A DNA stretch of 64,000 bases from Cyclobacteriaceae bacterium (lineage in GTDB: Bacteria > Bacteroidota > Bacteroidia > Cytophagales > Cyclobacteriaceae): NCBI GenBank assembly GCA_026129485.1, contig JAHCHY010000008.1:62001-126000 (forward strand), read 5' to 3'. Position 1 is the first letter of the stretch; every line of letters starts with the position of its first letter. The position numbers and the translations under genes were made by a program. Shown here in pieces: positions 1 through 7,790 of the stretch. Below the pieces are notes generated by a model. The model did no database searches and was not told the DNA's origin. It saw only the letters and a list, made by a program, of their open reading frames with translations.

Positions 1-1247
1 CATTCCTCCTCAATAACGATACGTATGATGTGATTTTGCTGGATATGAATTTCAGCAAAGACACCACCAGCGGTAAAGAAGGATTTGAGTGGCTGAAACA
101 AATTAAAGAACGTGATCCTGATGCCGTAGTAATTATGATTACTGCATTTGGCGATGTGGAGATGGCCGTACGTGCGTTGAAAGAAGGCGCCACTGATTTT
201 ATTCTGAAGCCGTGGCAGAATGAAAAATTAGTAGCCACAATCTCTACTGCCATCAAGCTAAAGAAATCATACAACGAAGTAGATAAGCTGCGCAAGGCCA
301 AGCAAATGCTGGAAGAGCAGATCAGCCAGCCCTTCCGCGATATAATTGGTCAGAGCAGTGCGCTTAATGAAGTATTTGGGCTTATTGATAAAGTCGCTAA
401 AACCGATGCGAATGTGCTGATATTGGGCGAGAACGGAACCGGGAAAGAATTAGTGGCGCGTGCTATTCACCAGAAGTCGATGCGCAAGGACAATTCGTTT
501 GTAGCGGTGGATATGGGTGCCATTACCGAAACCCTGTTTGAAAGCGAGCTGTTCGGCCATAAGAAAGGTGCATTTACTGATGCGCGCGAAGACCGCCCCG
601 GGAGGTTTGAATTAGCCAATGGCGGTACCTTGTTTTTAGATGAGATCGGTAACCTGAGCATGGCGCTGCAAAGCAAGCTGTTGAGCGCATTGCAATCGCG
701 GCAGATCACGCGCATAGGTTCCAACCAGCCTATTGAGGTAGATATCCGGTTGATCTGCGCCACCAATATGCCCTTGCACCAGATGGTGCAGGAAGGAAAA
801 TTCCGGCAGGATTTATTGTACAGGATCAACACTGTTGAAATCACCATACCACCACTCAGCGACCGGATTGATGATATTCCACTGCTGGCCAACCACTTTC
901 TGAACCATTATGCCAGGAAGTACAGGAAAGAGGTGAACAATATTTCGGCTGAGGCTATGAGCAAGCTGAAGAAATATCCCTGGCCGGGTAACGTACGCGA
1001 GCTGCAGCATGCCCTTGAGCGCGCGGTAATCATGGCCGACTCTTCCACGCTGCAGGAAAGTGATTTCCTCTTCAGCCGTAAAAGCTCCAGCGACTTGGCT
1101 TCCGATACCCTAAACCTGGATGAAGTGGAAAAGGCTGCCGTTGTAAAAGCCATTCAGCTCCATAACGGCAACATCTCAAAAGCTGCGGAAGAATTAGGGC
1201 TAACACGCGCATCCCTGTATCGCAGAATGGAAAAGTATGGGCTTTAA
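1..1247 (+). CDS. Sigma-54-dependent response regulator, NtrC family (5' partial)
   Basis: The gene begins before the window and is open from base 3. The protein is the output half of a two-component system: a receiver domain (phospho-acceptor Asp in LLDMN, conserved Lys in KPW), an AAA+ sigma-54 activator domain (Walker A GENGTGKE, Walker B LFLDEIG, arginine-rich end), and a C-terminal Fis-type helix-turn-helix ending in LTRASLYRRMEKYGL. The sigma-54 contact loop reads GAFTDA (567-584) rather than GAFTGA. The first 30 or so receiver residues are missing. Its last 11 bases overlap the next gene, a membrane histidine kinase, so the two very likely form a cognate pair acting on sigma-54 promoters. 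The regulated process is not visible here. Confidence 0.93.
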   Translation, partial: FLLNNDTYDVILLDMNFSKDTTSGKEGFEWLKQIKERDPDAVVIMITAFGDVEMAVRALKEGATDFILKPWQNEKLVATISTAIKLKKSYNEVDKLRKAKQMLEEQISQPFRDIIGQSSALNEVFGLIDKVAKTDANVLILGENGTGKELVARAIHQKSMRKDNSFVAVDMGAITETLFESELFGHKKGAFTDAREDRPGRFELANGGTLFLDEIGNLSMALQSKLLSALQSRQITRIGSNQPIEVDIRLICATNMPLHQMVQEGKFRQDLLYRINTVEITIPPLSDRIDDIPLLANHFLNHYARKYRKEVNNISAEAMSKLKKYPWPGNVRELQHALERAVIMADSSTLQESDFLFSRKSSSDLASDTLNLDEVEKAAVVKAIQLHNGNISKAAEELGLTRASLYRRMEKYGL

Positions 1248-2589
1248 CTGGCGATCACCGCTCGTTACGCGCATCAGCATACTGGTGGCCACGATTGTAG
1301 TGTTTGCCTTTGTTGTTGCCTCTAAAGACAGGAGCTTCATCCTGATTCTTGCCCTGCTTGGCGCGATTGTTTTCCAGGTAAAGAAGCTTATGGAAGAAGC
1401 AGAGAAGCATGACATTCCGCTTTCTTCCATTTTCAACTCCATCCGGTTCGATGAGTTTACCCAAACGTTTAAATCCGATGCCTCATCGCCACAGGTAGAA
1501 CAGCTGCAACGCGAGCTGAATGAGGCGCTGGCCAAGCTGAAGCAGGCACGTAAAGAGAAAGACTCGGAATACCAGTTCTTCAAAAATATTGTACAGCACG
1601 TGGGCATTGGCTTGCTCACCTTTAAGCGCGATGGCTCCATCCAGATTATGAACAGCGCAGCCAAACGTTTGCTTCGCGTTAACAAAGCCGATCGTATTGA
1701 AGATCTGAAAATGGTAAGCGAATCGCTGGTAGATACATTTGTTAAGCTGAAAACCGGTGGCCGCGAATTATTGCGCCTTACTTTCGGTGATGAAACCGTA
1801 CAGCTTTCCGTGTTTGCCATTGAATTAACTCTGCGCGATGAGGAGGTGAAGCTCATTTCGATGAGCAACATTCAAAGCGAGCTGGAAGAAAAAGAAATGG
1901 AAGCCTGGCAAAACTTAGTGCGGGTGCTTACGCACGAGATCATGAACTCGGTTACGCCTATTTCTTCCTTAGCAGGCATTGTAGAGGAAGACCTGAAAAG
2001 CCGGATTGACCGGCCGGTTGATACTACGCTTAAGAAAGAAGACCTCGAAGATATGTACCTGTCGCTGCAAACCATCAGCAAGCGCAGCGCAGGGCTTATC
2101 AAGTTCGTGAAAGAATTCCGGAACCTTACCCATATTCCCAAGCCGAAATTGGCCGAGGTAAGCGTAAAAGAATTATTAGAAGAGCTGGCGCAGCTTCACA
2201 AAAAAGAGCTGGCCGATAACCAGGTTACCATATCAGTAAACGTAACACCCGAAAATCTTTTTGTGCTGGCCGATAAGACCATGATTGAGCAGGTTATCAT
2301 TAACCTGATTAAAAATGCCATACAGGCTTTTGATGACCAGCCTGGAAAGAAAATTGACCTTACCGCCTATTCAAATGAAAAGGGTCGCACCATTATATCC
2401 GTTAAGGACAATGGTTCGGGCATTGATGCCGATGCGCTTGAAAAAATATTCATCCCTTTTTACTCTACCAAAAAGACCGGTTCAGGCATTGGCCTGAGCT
2501 TATCCAAACAGATTATGCGGCAGCATGAAGGCAACATTACGGTGAAATCGGAATTGGGTAAGGGCACCGAGTTTTTGCTGCGCTTTTAA
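1237..2589 (+). CDS. Sensor histidine kinase, NtrY-like
   Basis: This is a 450-residue membrane histidine kinase. Two closely spaced hydrophobic segments lie at about residues 11-29 and 33-47, with almost no periplasmic loop. They are followed by a coiled region (80-110), a PAS-like domain (about 112-210), a HisKA helix with the phospho-acceptor in LTHEIMNSV (H233), and a HATPase_c domain with an N box (NLIKNAIQAF) and G boxes (DNGSGID, GSGIGLSL). The start ATG lies inside the end of the preceding regulator gene, an 11-base overlap typical of translationally coupled NtrY/NtrX-type pairs. The lack of a sensor loop suggests that it senses a membrane or cytoplasmic signal; the ligand is unknown. 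Confidence 0.92.
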   Translation: MGFNWRSPLVTRISILVATIVVFAFVVASKDRSFILILALLGAIVFQVKKLMEEAEKHDIPLSSIFNSIRFDEFTQTFKSDASSPQVEQLQRELNEALAKLKQARKEKDSEYQFFKNIVQHVGIGLLTFKRDGSIQIMNSAAKRLLRVNKADRIEDLKMVSESLVDTFVKLKTGGRELLRLTFGDETVQLSVFAIELTLRDEEVKLISMSNIQSELEEKEMEAWQNLVRVLTHEIMNSVTPISSLAGIVEEDLKSRIDRPVDTTLKKEDLEDMYLSLQTISKRSAGLIKFVKEFRNLTHIPKPKLAEVSVKELLEELAQLHKKELADNQVTISVNVTPENLFVLADKTMIEQVIINLIKNAIQAFDDQPGKKIDLTAYSNEKGRTIISVKDNGSGIDADALEKIFIPFYSTKKTGSGIGLSLSKQIMRQHEGNITVKSELGKGTEFLLRF

Positions 2590-2626
2590 ACTTCCCATCG
2601 CAAAAGCGAATATTTAAAAAGATTAT

Positions 2627-2634
2627 TAGCTTTG
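2627..2634 (+). promoter_or_regulatory. Bacteroidota -7 box (TAGCTTTG) of acpP
   Basis: TAGCTTTG matches the phylum's TAnnTTTG -7 consensus and lies 21 bases before the acpP ATG, in the 66-base gap after the kinase gene. No clear -33 TTTG is seen. The box suggests that acpP has its own promoter instead of being read only from the two-component operon. Confidence 0.5.
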
Positions 2635-2655
2635 AGCATTCTATAAACAGCCAGT

Positions 2656-2895
2656 ATGCCAGACGTTCAAAAAAAGGTGCACGCCATCCTGAAAGAAAAA
2701 TTAGGCATCCCCGACTCTGAGATTACACCCGATGCCAGCTTTGTGAAAGACCTGGGCATTGATTCGCTTGATTATGCCGAGCTGGTAATGGAGTTTGAGC
2801 AGACGTTTGATATTAAAATTCCCGATGACGATGCCGAGAAAATGCAAACCATCGGGCAGGCGGTAACCTACATTGAAGGTAAACTGGTTAAATAG
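2656..2895 (+). CDS. acpP: Acyl carrier protein
   Basis: This 79-residue acidic protein carries the growing acyl chain in fatty-acid synthesis as a thioester on 4'-phosphopantetheine. The attachment site is S37 in the motif GIDSLDYAEL, followed by the acidic helix II and III sequences typical of AcpP (VMEFEQTFDIKIPDDDAEK). The length is normal for the family. It is not followed by fabF, its usual neighbour. Instead its 3' end overlaps by 8 bases the end of a convergent gene. It could be a secondary ACP, but nothing in the sequence departs from a housekeeping AcpP. Confidence 0.93.
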   Translation: MPDVQKKVHAILKEKLGIPDSEITPDASFVKDLGIDSLDYAELVMEFEQTFDIKIPDDDAEKMQTIGQAVTYIEGKLVK

Positions 2896-3226
2896 CCTGC
2901 AACTGGTAGTAGCTGCTGAATCGCTTCATTTTACCTGCCGAATCTTTTAGAAAAGCTTGTGAGCTTGTGAGATCTGCAAGCGGAGCAATGTGCCAGCCAT
3001 TGGTGGCTTCGTTCCAGAATACCACAAATTTTTCAAGCGAAAGCATCAGCACATCCATTTCATAAATCTCTTCGCCATCGCAATCGTGCAAGCCGGTAAA
3101 TTGCAGCAAAATATGATCGCGCTTAACCAACTCGCCTTTATAGCACTCAATATTATTCAGGCGCATCAGCAACCGGCTTGCTTCATCCCATGCCTTAAAT
3201 TTTATTCTGCGCGGTTTAAATTCCAT
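2888..3226 (-). CDS. YopX-like hypothetical protein
   Basis: A 112-residue protein that I place in the YopX family. It starts with the signature stretch RRIKFKAWDEASRLLM, followed by a central LLQFTGLHDCDGEEIYEMDVLM that matches the family's 'q-y-T-G-l-k-D-k-n-G-k-e-I-Y-e-g-D' core, and a C-terminal beta region. YopX proteins are best known from prophages and have no established enzymatic role. No phage genes surround this one, so it looks like a domesticated or chromosomal member. It is convergent with acpP and shares 8 bases with it. The ATG at 3226 gives the expected family N terminus. Confidence 0.7.
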   Translation of the reverse strand: MEFKPRRIKFKAWDEASRLLMRLNNIECYKGELVKRDHILLQFTGLHDCDGEEIYEMDVLMLSLEKFVVFWNEATNGWHIAPLADLTSSQAFLKDSAGKMKRFSSYYQLQAI

Positions 3227-3238
3227 ATCGCGTAAAGT

Positions 3239-3246
3239 TACCTTTG
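3239..3246 (+). promoter_or_regulatory. -7 box TACCTTTG abutting the lipid-kinase start
   Basis: An exact TAnnTTTG match ends only 4 bases before the ATG at 3251. With the usual 5-7 base distance from the box to the transcription start, the mRNA would begin at or next to the start codon. Confidence 0.55.
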
Positions 3247-3250
3247 TTTT

Positions 3251-4168
3251 ATGCCTGTCGAAAATAAGGAAAATAAAAAGGTGCTGTTCATTGTCAATAA
3301 ATACTCCGGAACCGGCTACCGGCCTGCTGTGGAAGGTAAATTAATTTCTTTTTGCGATGAGCTGGGGCTGGAAGCCACATTAGAGTTTACGCAGGGGCGC
3401 GGGCATGCTACTGAGCTGGCCCAAACCGCAGCATCCAGCAAAAACTTTGATGTCGTGTTTGCGATGGGTGGCGATGGTACCGTAAACGAAGTAGCAAGGG
3501 GTGTATTGAACACCGGGCAAGCTATGGGCATTATCCCGAAAGGGTCGGGGAACGGATTGGCTCGTCATCTTGGTATTCCGTTGAATATTAAAAAATGTAC
3601 GGCTTACCTGGCGTCTTCTCATATTGTAAGCATGGATTCATTTACGGTAAATAACCATCTGTCCGTAAATGTTTCGGGTATCGGGTTTGACGGGCACGTG
3701 GCTGCGCAATTCGGTAAAAATGGAAAACGCGGGCTAACCAATTACGCCCGGTTAGTGGTTCAGGAATTTTTACAATACCCGGAGTTTACCGGGAATATCG
3801 TATTGGATGGTGCAATCGTTCATGAGCCCGCCTTTGTAATTGCGTTTGCCAACTCATCGCAATTCGGGAACAACGCACGCATTGCCCCGCATGCTTCGGT
3901 ATGCGATGGTGTGCTGGATGTGAGCTTTATCCGCAAAGTACCTTTTGCACATGCACCGGGCTTTGCCCATAAGATGTTTACCGGTAAGCTGGCCGGAAGC
4001 AGGTTTGCAAAAATTTCAAAAGGAAAAGAGGTTGTATTGCAATTTCTCAAGCCGGTTGCCTTTCATGTAGATGGAGAGGCTATGACACCACAGCAAAACT
4101 TCACTATTAAAATCAATCCCGGCTCAATCCGGATGCTGGTTCCTGAGAAACAATCTAAAAGTATCTGA
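3251..4168 (+). CDS. Diacylglycerol kinase family lipid kinase
   Basis: This 305-residue protein has the catalytic domain shared by DgkB, YegS and sphingosine kinases, which phosphorylate lipid alcohols with ATP. The N-terminal VLFIVNKYSG strand-loop is present, as are the nucleotide-binding GGDGTVNEVARG (residues 73 on) and the PKGSGNGLARHL loop (98-104). The C-terminal beta-sandwich half contains VDGEAM, with the usual metal-associated Asp-Gly. There is no membrane segment, as expected for a peripheral enzyme. The lipid substrate cannot be read from sequence; DgkB-type recycling of diacylglycerol is the likeliest role. Confidence 0.88.
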   Translation: MPVENKENKKVLFIVNKYSGTGYRPAVEGKLISFCDELGLEATLEFTQGRGHATELAQTAASSKNFDVVFAMGGDGTVNEVARGVLNTGQAMGIIPKGSGNGLARHLGIPLNIKKCTAYLASSHIVSMDSFTVNNHLSVNVSGIGFDGHVAAQFGKNGKRGLTNYARLVVQEFLQYPEFTGNIVLDGAIVHEPAFVIAFANSSQFGNNARIAPHASVCDGVLDVSFIRKVPFAHAPGFAHKMFTGKLAGSRFAKISKGKEVVLQFLKPVAFHVDGEAMTPQQNFTIKINPGSIRMLVPEKQSKSI

Positions 4169-4205
4169 AGGCGTCAAGACCCCGAACCTTCGAGATCAGA
4201 CGCCT
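4169..4205 (+). terminator. Hairpin between convergent genes
   Basis: AGGCGTC (4169-4175) and GACGCCT (4199-4205) are inverted, with a smaller CGAA/TTCG pair in the loop. The element fills the gap between the lipid kinase and the oppositely oriented MocR gene, so a bidirectional terminator is plausible, but no clear T tract follows. Confidence 0.35.
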
Positions 4206-4213
4206 AATTACCT

Positions 4214-5647
4214 TCATTGCTTTCTAATCAACTCACCCAGTGTACGCAATCCCTTCTCCACCTTATCGCTCCACGGCATTCCGTAGCTCAACCGGAAGTA
4301 ATTATGAAACTGGCCTTGTGCTGAAAAAATTTGTCCCGGGGCAATACCGATATTGTGCTTCAATGCCTGCTTGTGCAGCTTAAACCCATCGGAATTTTTA
4401 TCCATCTCTACCCAAAAAACAAAACCACCCTGCGGACGGGCAATGCGAATCGAATCCGGAAAATACTCGCTGATCGCCTGCAGGTAACGCAGGTTCTGTG
4501 TGTACAACGCTTTACGCAGATGGCGCAAATGCAATTCATACCGGCCATTCTGTAAAAAATGTGCAATCGAAACCTGTGCCAGCGTATTGGTGGCCACATT
4601 ATTCATACGCTTCAGCTGGATCACCTGGCTCTTGAATCGACCGGGGGCAGCCCAGCCAATGCGGTAGCCGGGCGCAAGCGACTTGGAAAACGATCCGCAA
4701 TGCAGCACCAGTCCTTTCTTATCAAACGTTTTGCAGGTACGCGGCCGGTTTTTGCCAAAGTACATCTCGCCATAAATATCATCTTCAATCAATGGAATTT
4801 CTTTTTTGGCCAGCATGCTCACCAATTGCTTTTTGCGCTCATCCGGAATACAACTGCCCAATGGATTGTTGAAGTTTGGCACAAACAAACATGCCTTGAT
4901 ATCAAAGCGATCCAGGGCTTGTTGCAAATAGGTAAGGTCAATTCCCGTTACCGGGTCGGTCGGTACCTCCACCACTTTTAATCCTAAGCTTTGCATTACC
5001 CGAAAGATACCATAGAATGTAGGGCTCTCCGTGGCCACCGCATCGCCCGGCTTGGTTACAGCCTGCAAGCAAAATGATAATGCCTCCATACAGCCGGCTG
5101 TAACTACAATGTCATCTTCGCTTAACGAACCGCCCCAGTTAAAGCTCAGTCGCGCAACCTGCTTTCGTAACTTTTCGTTGCCCTGTATGTGTTCGTAACC
5201 TAAGCAATGATCAGCCTCCGTACGCAGGCTATGAATGACCGATTTGTTCAGCTTGGCGGCCGGCAATAATGAAGCATCCGGTGCGCTGAGTGAAAAGGAA
5301 GTAAGCTTGGGTGATCGCAGATCATGGTACACGCTGGAAATCATCTCATCCACACTTACCGGCATTGCTTCATCGGTCGGCTCACAGGTAGCGGGAACTT
5401 CAAACGGAAGCTGAGGCGAAAATTTTACATAATACCCGGATTGCGGCCTTGCCTCAATCAGCCCTTTGCTCTCTAAGTAATAGTATGCCTGAAACGCTGT
5501 ACTCAGGCTGATGCCTTGTTCTTTACTTAAAGCCCGTACTGAAAGCAGGCGATCGCCAATCTTGAGCGCCCCCTTTTCGATAAGCGATTCTATCCGGGTG
5601 GCTACCGCCAGGTACAGGTGTTCCGTCTTTTCAACTATTGTTTCCAT
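4214..5647 (-). CDS. MocR/PdxR-family regulator (GntR HTH plus aminotransferase domain)
   Basis: This 477-residue fusion has an N-terminal GntR-type winged helix (about residues 8-76, LSVRALSKEQGISLSTAFQA) joined by a linker to a fold-type I aminotransferase domain. The PLP lysine is K322 in SFSKSLAPGYRIGW. Other PLP contacts (NFNNPLGS, EDDIYGEM) are intact, so PLP can bind. Family members are transcription factors that use PLP or an amino acid as effector. The gene is divergent from an EamA transporter, its probable target, with a perfect palindrome 36 bases upstream of the start. Whether it controls vitamin B6 or amino-acid export cannot be told from sequence. Confidence 0.88.
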   Translation of the reverse strand: METIVEKTEHLYLAVATRIESLIEKGALKIGDRLLSVRALSKEQGISLSTAFQAYYYLESKGLIEARPQSGYYVKFSPQLPFEVPATCEPTDEAMPVSVDEMISSVYHDLRSPKLTSFSLSAPDASLLPAAKLNKSVIHSLRTEADHCLGYEHIQGNEKLRKQVARLSFNWGGSLSEDDIVVTAGCMEALSFCLQAVTKPGDAVATESPTFYGIFRVMQSLGLKVVEVPTDPVTGIDLTYLQQALDRFDIKACLFVPNFNNPLGSCIPDERKKQLVSMLAKKEIPLIEDDIYGEMYFGKNRPRTCKTFDKKGLVLHCGSFSKSLAPGYRIGWAAPGRFKSQVIQLKRMNNVATNTLAQVSIAHFLQNGRYELHLRHLRKALYTQNLRYLQAISEYFPDSIRIARPQGGFVFWVEMDKNSDGFKLHKQALKHNIGIAPGQIFSAQGQFHNYFRLSYGMPWSDKVEKGLRTLGELIRKQ

Positions 5648-5682
5648 TATTAACTGATATGGTCAAAATTAACAAAACTGAA

Positions 5683-5695
5683 ACTGTTTTACAGT
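5683..5695. promoter_or_regulatory. Candidate MocR operator palindrome
   Basis: ACTGT-TTT-ACAGT is a perfect 5-3-5 palindrome in the divergent region between the MocR gene and the EamA transporter, 36 bases from the regulator's ATG. Its position fits autoregulation and control of the divergent unit. Only the symmetry is observed; binding is inferred. Confidence 0.4.
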
Positions 5696-5830
5696 ATGGC
5701 AAACCTTGATTTTTGCTGCGCATACGTGGTAAAAATGAAGGCACTGGCTCCAAAAGAATTTTATAAGGCAAAAGAAACGCTTGGAAAACTTCTTTCAACC
5801 CATCTGCCATACTACCACCTGAACAACTAA
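5696..5830 (+). CDS. Possible small protein (44 aa), unrecognised
   Basis: An ATG directly after the ACTGT palindrome opens a 44-codon frame ending at 5830, 38 bases before the EamA transporter gene. The peptide starts MANLDFCC, has a lysine-rich middle (MKALAPKEFYKAKETLGK) and ends LPYYHLNN. An internal ATG at 5735 would give 31 residues. I recognise no family. It occupies most of the 221-base divergent intergenic region, so it may be a leader peptide, a small protein or chance. Amino-acid composition looks protein-like, but support is weak. Confidence 0.25.
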   Translation: MANLDFCCAYVVKMKALAPKEFYKAKETLGKLLSTHLPYYHLNN

Positions 5831-5868
5831 ATTAACTATTTGACAATTTTACGAGTAATATAAAGTTC

Positions 5869-6822
5869 ATGACTGATTCCAAGAATTCACTATTAGCTTA
5901 CCTCGCGCTTGCTGCGGTTTGCATTATCTGGGGCACCACCTACCTGGCCTTGCGTGTGGGGGTTTCCCAGTTTCCACCTTTTCTTTTTTCATTGATCCGC
6001 TTTTCCGTAGCCGGCCCGGTGCTGGTTTTGCTTATGCTTACCATCGGCAAGCAAAAATGGCCCGACCGTAAAACGCTTTTCAACCAGGCGGTAAGCGGTA
6101 TTTTAATGACTACCCTGGGCGTTGCCTTGGTAGGCTGGGCCGAGGTTTACATTTCCAGTGGATTAGCCGCGGTAATCTGCTCGGTAATGCCGGTATGGAC
6201 TATATTAATAAATGTGCTGATTTTAAAAGATGAAAAACCAAACTGGATTATCATAACCGGGGTATTGACAGGGCTAACAGGCATTGTGATGATCTTTAGC
6301 GAGCACTTAGCTGAGTTTGCCAACCCGCTTTACATTTTTGGAATTGTAGTAACCTTTGCCGCCAACATATCGTGGGCTGTTGGCAGCATCTGGGTAAAAA
6401 AGAAAAATGAAAATACCGATCCGTTTCTGGGCGCAGGTTTGCAAATGAGCTTTGGGGCGATTGGTCTTGTGCCGTTAACGCTCCTGTTTGACAGCTATTC
6501 AAAAATTCAATGGACAACCGAAGTAGTCTATGCTCTCACCTATATAATTGTTATCGGATCGATGGCTGCTTACGTGTGCTATTCGTATGCGATCAAGAAA
6601 CTACCCATGACGGTGGTTTCGCTATACGCCTACATCAACCCGATTGTGGCCGTGCTGTTAGGCTGGCTGCTGCTGAATGAAAAGCTGAACTTCCATATTG
6701 CGCTGGCGATACTGGTAACCATTGCAGGCATCTACATTGTAAACATAGGTTATCGGACCAAAAACTCCAGCGGCACGAGCGCATTACAATCCATCGGGCG
6801 AAGGCTTAAATTTTCGAGATAA
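5869..6822 (+). CDS. EamA/DMT-family transporter
   Basis: This 317-residue protein has ten hydrophobic segments in two repeated EamA halves (about residues 8-145 and 155-300). It begins with the family hallmark CIIWGTTYLALRVGV and has the end-of-repeat INPIVAVLLGWLLLNEKL. DMT transporters of this kind export metabolites such as amino acids. It lies divergent from a PLP-dependent MocR regulator, an arrangement common for such exporters. The next gene, a GNAT acetyltransferase, starts at the base after its stop codon, so the two are probably cotranscribed. Confidence 0.9.
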   Translation: MTDSKNSLLAYLALAAVCIIWGTTYLALRVGVSQFPPFLFSLIRFSVAGPVLVLLMLTIGKQKWPDRKTLFNQAVSGILMTTLGVALVGWAEVYISSGLAAVICSVMPVWTILINVLILKDEKPNWIIITGVLTGLTGIVMIFSEHLAEFANPLYIFGIVVTFAANISWAVGSIWVKKKNENTDPFLGAGLQMSFGAIGLVPLTLLFDSYSKIQWTTEVVYALTYIIVIGSMAAYVCYSYAIKKLPMTVVSLYAYINPIVAVLLGWLLLNEKLNFHIALAILVTIAGIYIVNIGYRTKNSSGTSALQSIGRRLKFSR

Positions 6823-7278
6823 ATGGAAGTACGGATACTCGATTACCAACCTGTCCATCAACCGCACTTTGAGCGATTGAACAGGCATTGGATTGAAAAA
6901 TATTTCTGGCTGGAACCCGTAGATATAGCCGTGCTTCAGAACCCGGATGAACATATCCTGGCACCGGGTGGTCATATCCTGATGGCAGAGCACAAACATG
7001 AAATAGTTGGCGCAGTTGCCCTGAAGTTTGTGCAGCCGGGCCTGTACGAGTTTACCAAAATGGCAGTAGACGAAAAATATCAGGGATTGAAAATAGGTAA
7101 GCTGCTGGCTGAAGCAGCCATTGCGTGGTGCAAACAAAATAACGCTAACCGTATTATCCTGTACTCCAATACGAAGCTTGTTCCGGCTATTTCGCTTTAT
7201 CGCAAGCTTGGCTTTCGGGAAGTTGCGGTGGACGGCCCGTACAAAAGAAGCGACATTAAAATGCAACTGGATTTATAA
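6823..7278 (+). CDS. GNAT-family N-acetyltransferase
   Basis: A 151-residue GNAT enzyme. It shows the acetyl-CoA binding motif A (MAVDEKYQGLKIGKLLAEAAIAWCK, residues about 86-110), preceded by the EIVGAVAL beta-strand and followed by motif B (ISLYRKLGFREV). It starts immediately at the end of the EamA gene and is followed by the DinB-like gene after 2 bases, so the three form a tight operon. The acetyl acceptor is unknown. Confidence 0.87.
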   Translation: MEVRILDYQPVHQPHFERLNRHWIEKYFWLEPVDIAVLQNPDEHILAPGGHILMAEHKHEIVGAVALKFVQPGLYEFTKMAVDEKYQGLKIGKLLAEAAIAWCKQNNANRIILYSNTKLVPAISLYRKLGFREVAVDGPYKRSDIKMQLDL

Positions 7279-7280
7279 AT

Positions 7281-7724
7281 ATGCTTACACAAAATCTAAC
7301 CGTCATTATCACGCGCAACCTGCAAAAGCTAAAATCCGAGCTGGAGCTTTACCAGCAGGAAAGCAACATCTGGAAAACGGATAAAAATATCGCCAATGCA
7401 GCAGGTAATCTTTGCCTGCACCTGGTGGGCAACCTGAACACCTACATTGGCGCTGTATTAGGCAACACCGGCTATGTGCGCGACCGCGATGCCGAGTTTT
7501 CCCTGAAAAACATTTCCCGCAAGGAGCTTGTTCAAAAAATAGAAGACACTATAGCTATGGTTAATACAATTCTGCCCGGGATTGATGAAAAAATATTAAA
7601 GTCGGAATTCCCATTATTAGTATTGAAAGAAAAGACATCGACAGAATATTTTCTGGTACATATAGCCGTACACTTGGGTTATCACCTGGGGCAGGTGAAT
7701 TACCACCGCAGGCTGCTGGACTAA
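7281..7724 (+). CDS. DinB-like / DUF1572 family protein
   Basis: This 147-residue all-helical protein resembles the DUF1572 branch of the DinB superfamily. It contains NLCLHLVGNLNTYIGAVLG near residue 45 and VHLGYHLGQVNYHRRLLD at the C terminus. The histidines in these two segments match the expected metal-binding positions of DinB four-helix bundles. Family members have been linked to thiol-dependent chemistry, but no function can be assigned here. It is third in the EamA-GNAT-DinB operon, with only 2 bases between genes. Confidence 0.75.
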   Translation: MLTQNLTVIITRNLQKLKSELELYQQESNIWKTDKNIANAAGNLCLHLVGNLNTYIGAVLGNTGYVRDRDAEFSLKNISRKELVQKIEDTIAMVNTILPGIDEKILKSEFPLLVLKEKTSTEYFLVHIAVHLGYHLGQVNYHRRLLD

Positions 7725-7760
7725 CCGGCCCGCATAGCTGTTTTACTTCGTATTAAATAA

Positions 7761-7768
7761 TATCTTTA
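7761..7768 (+). promoter_or_regulatory. -7 box (TATCTTTA) of the aminotransferase gene
   Basis: TATCTTTA matches seven of eight positions of the Bacteroidota -7 consensus and lies 22 bases before the ilvE ATG at 7791. A TTTTAC stretch about 16 bases upstream could serve as the -33 element. Confidence 0.45.
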
Positions 7769-7790
7769 CCTGGCAAAAAAAATCACGCTC

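Noticed and set aside
2888-3226. Prophage suggested by the YopX-like gene
   Set aside because: No integrase, portal, capsid or other phage genes occur nearby; flanks are housekeeping genes.
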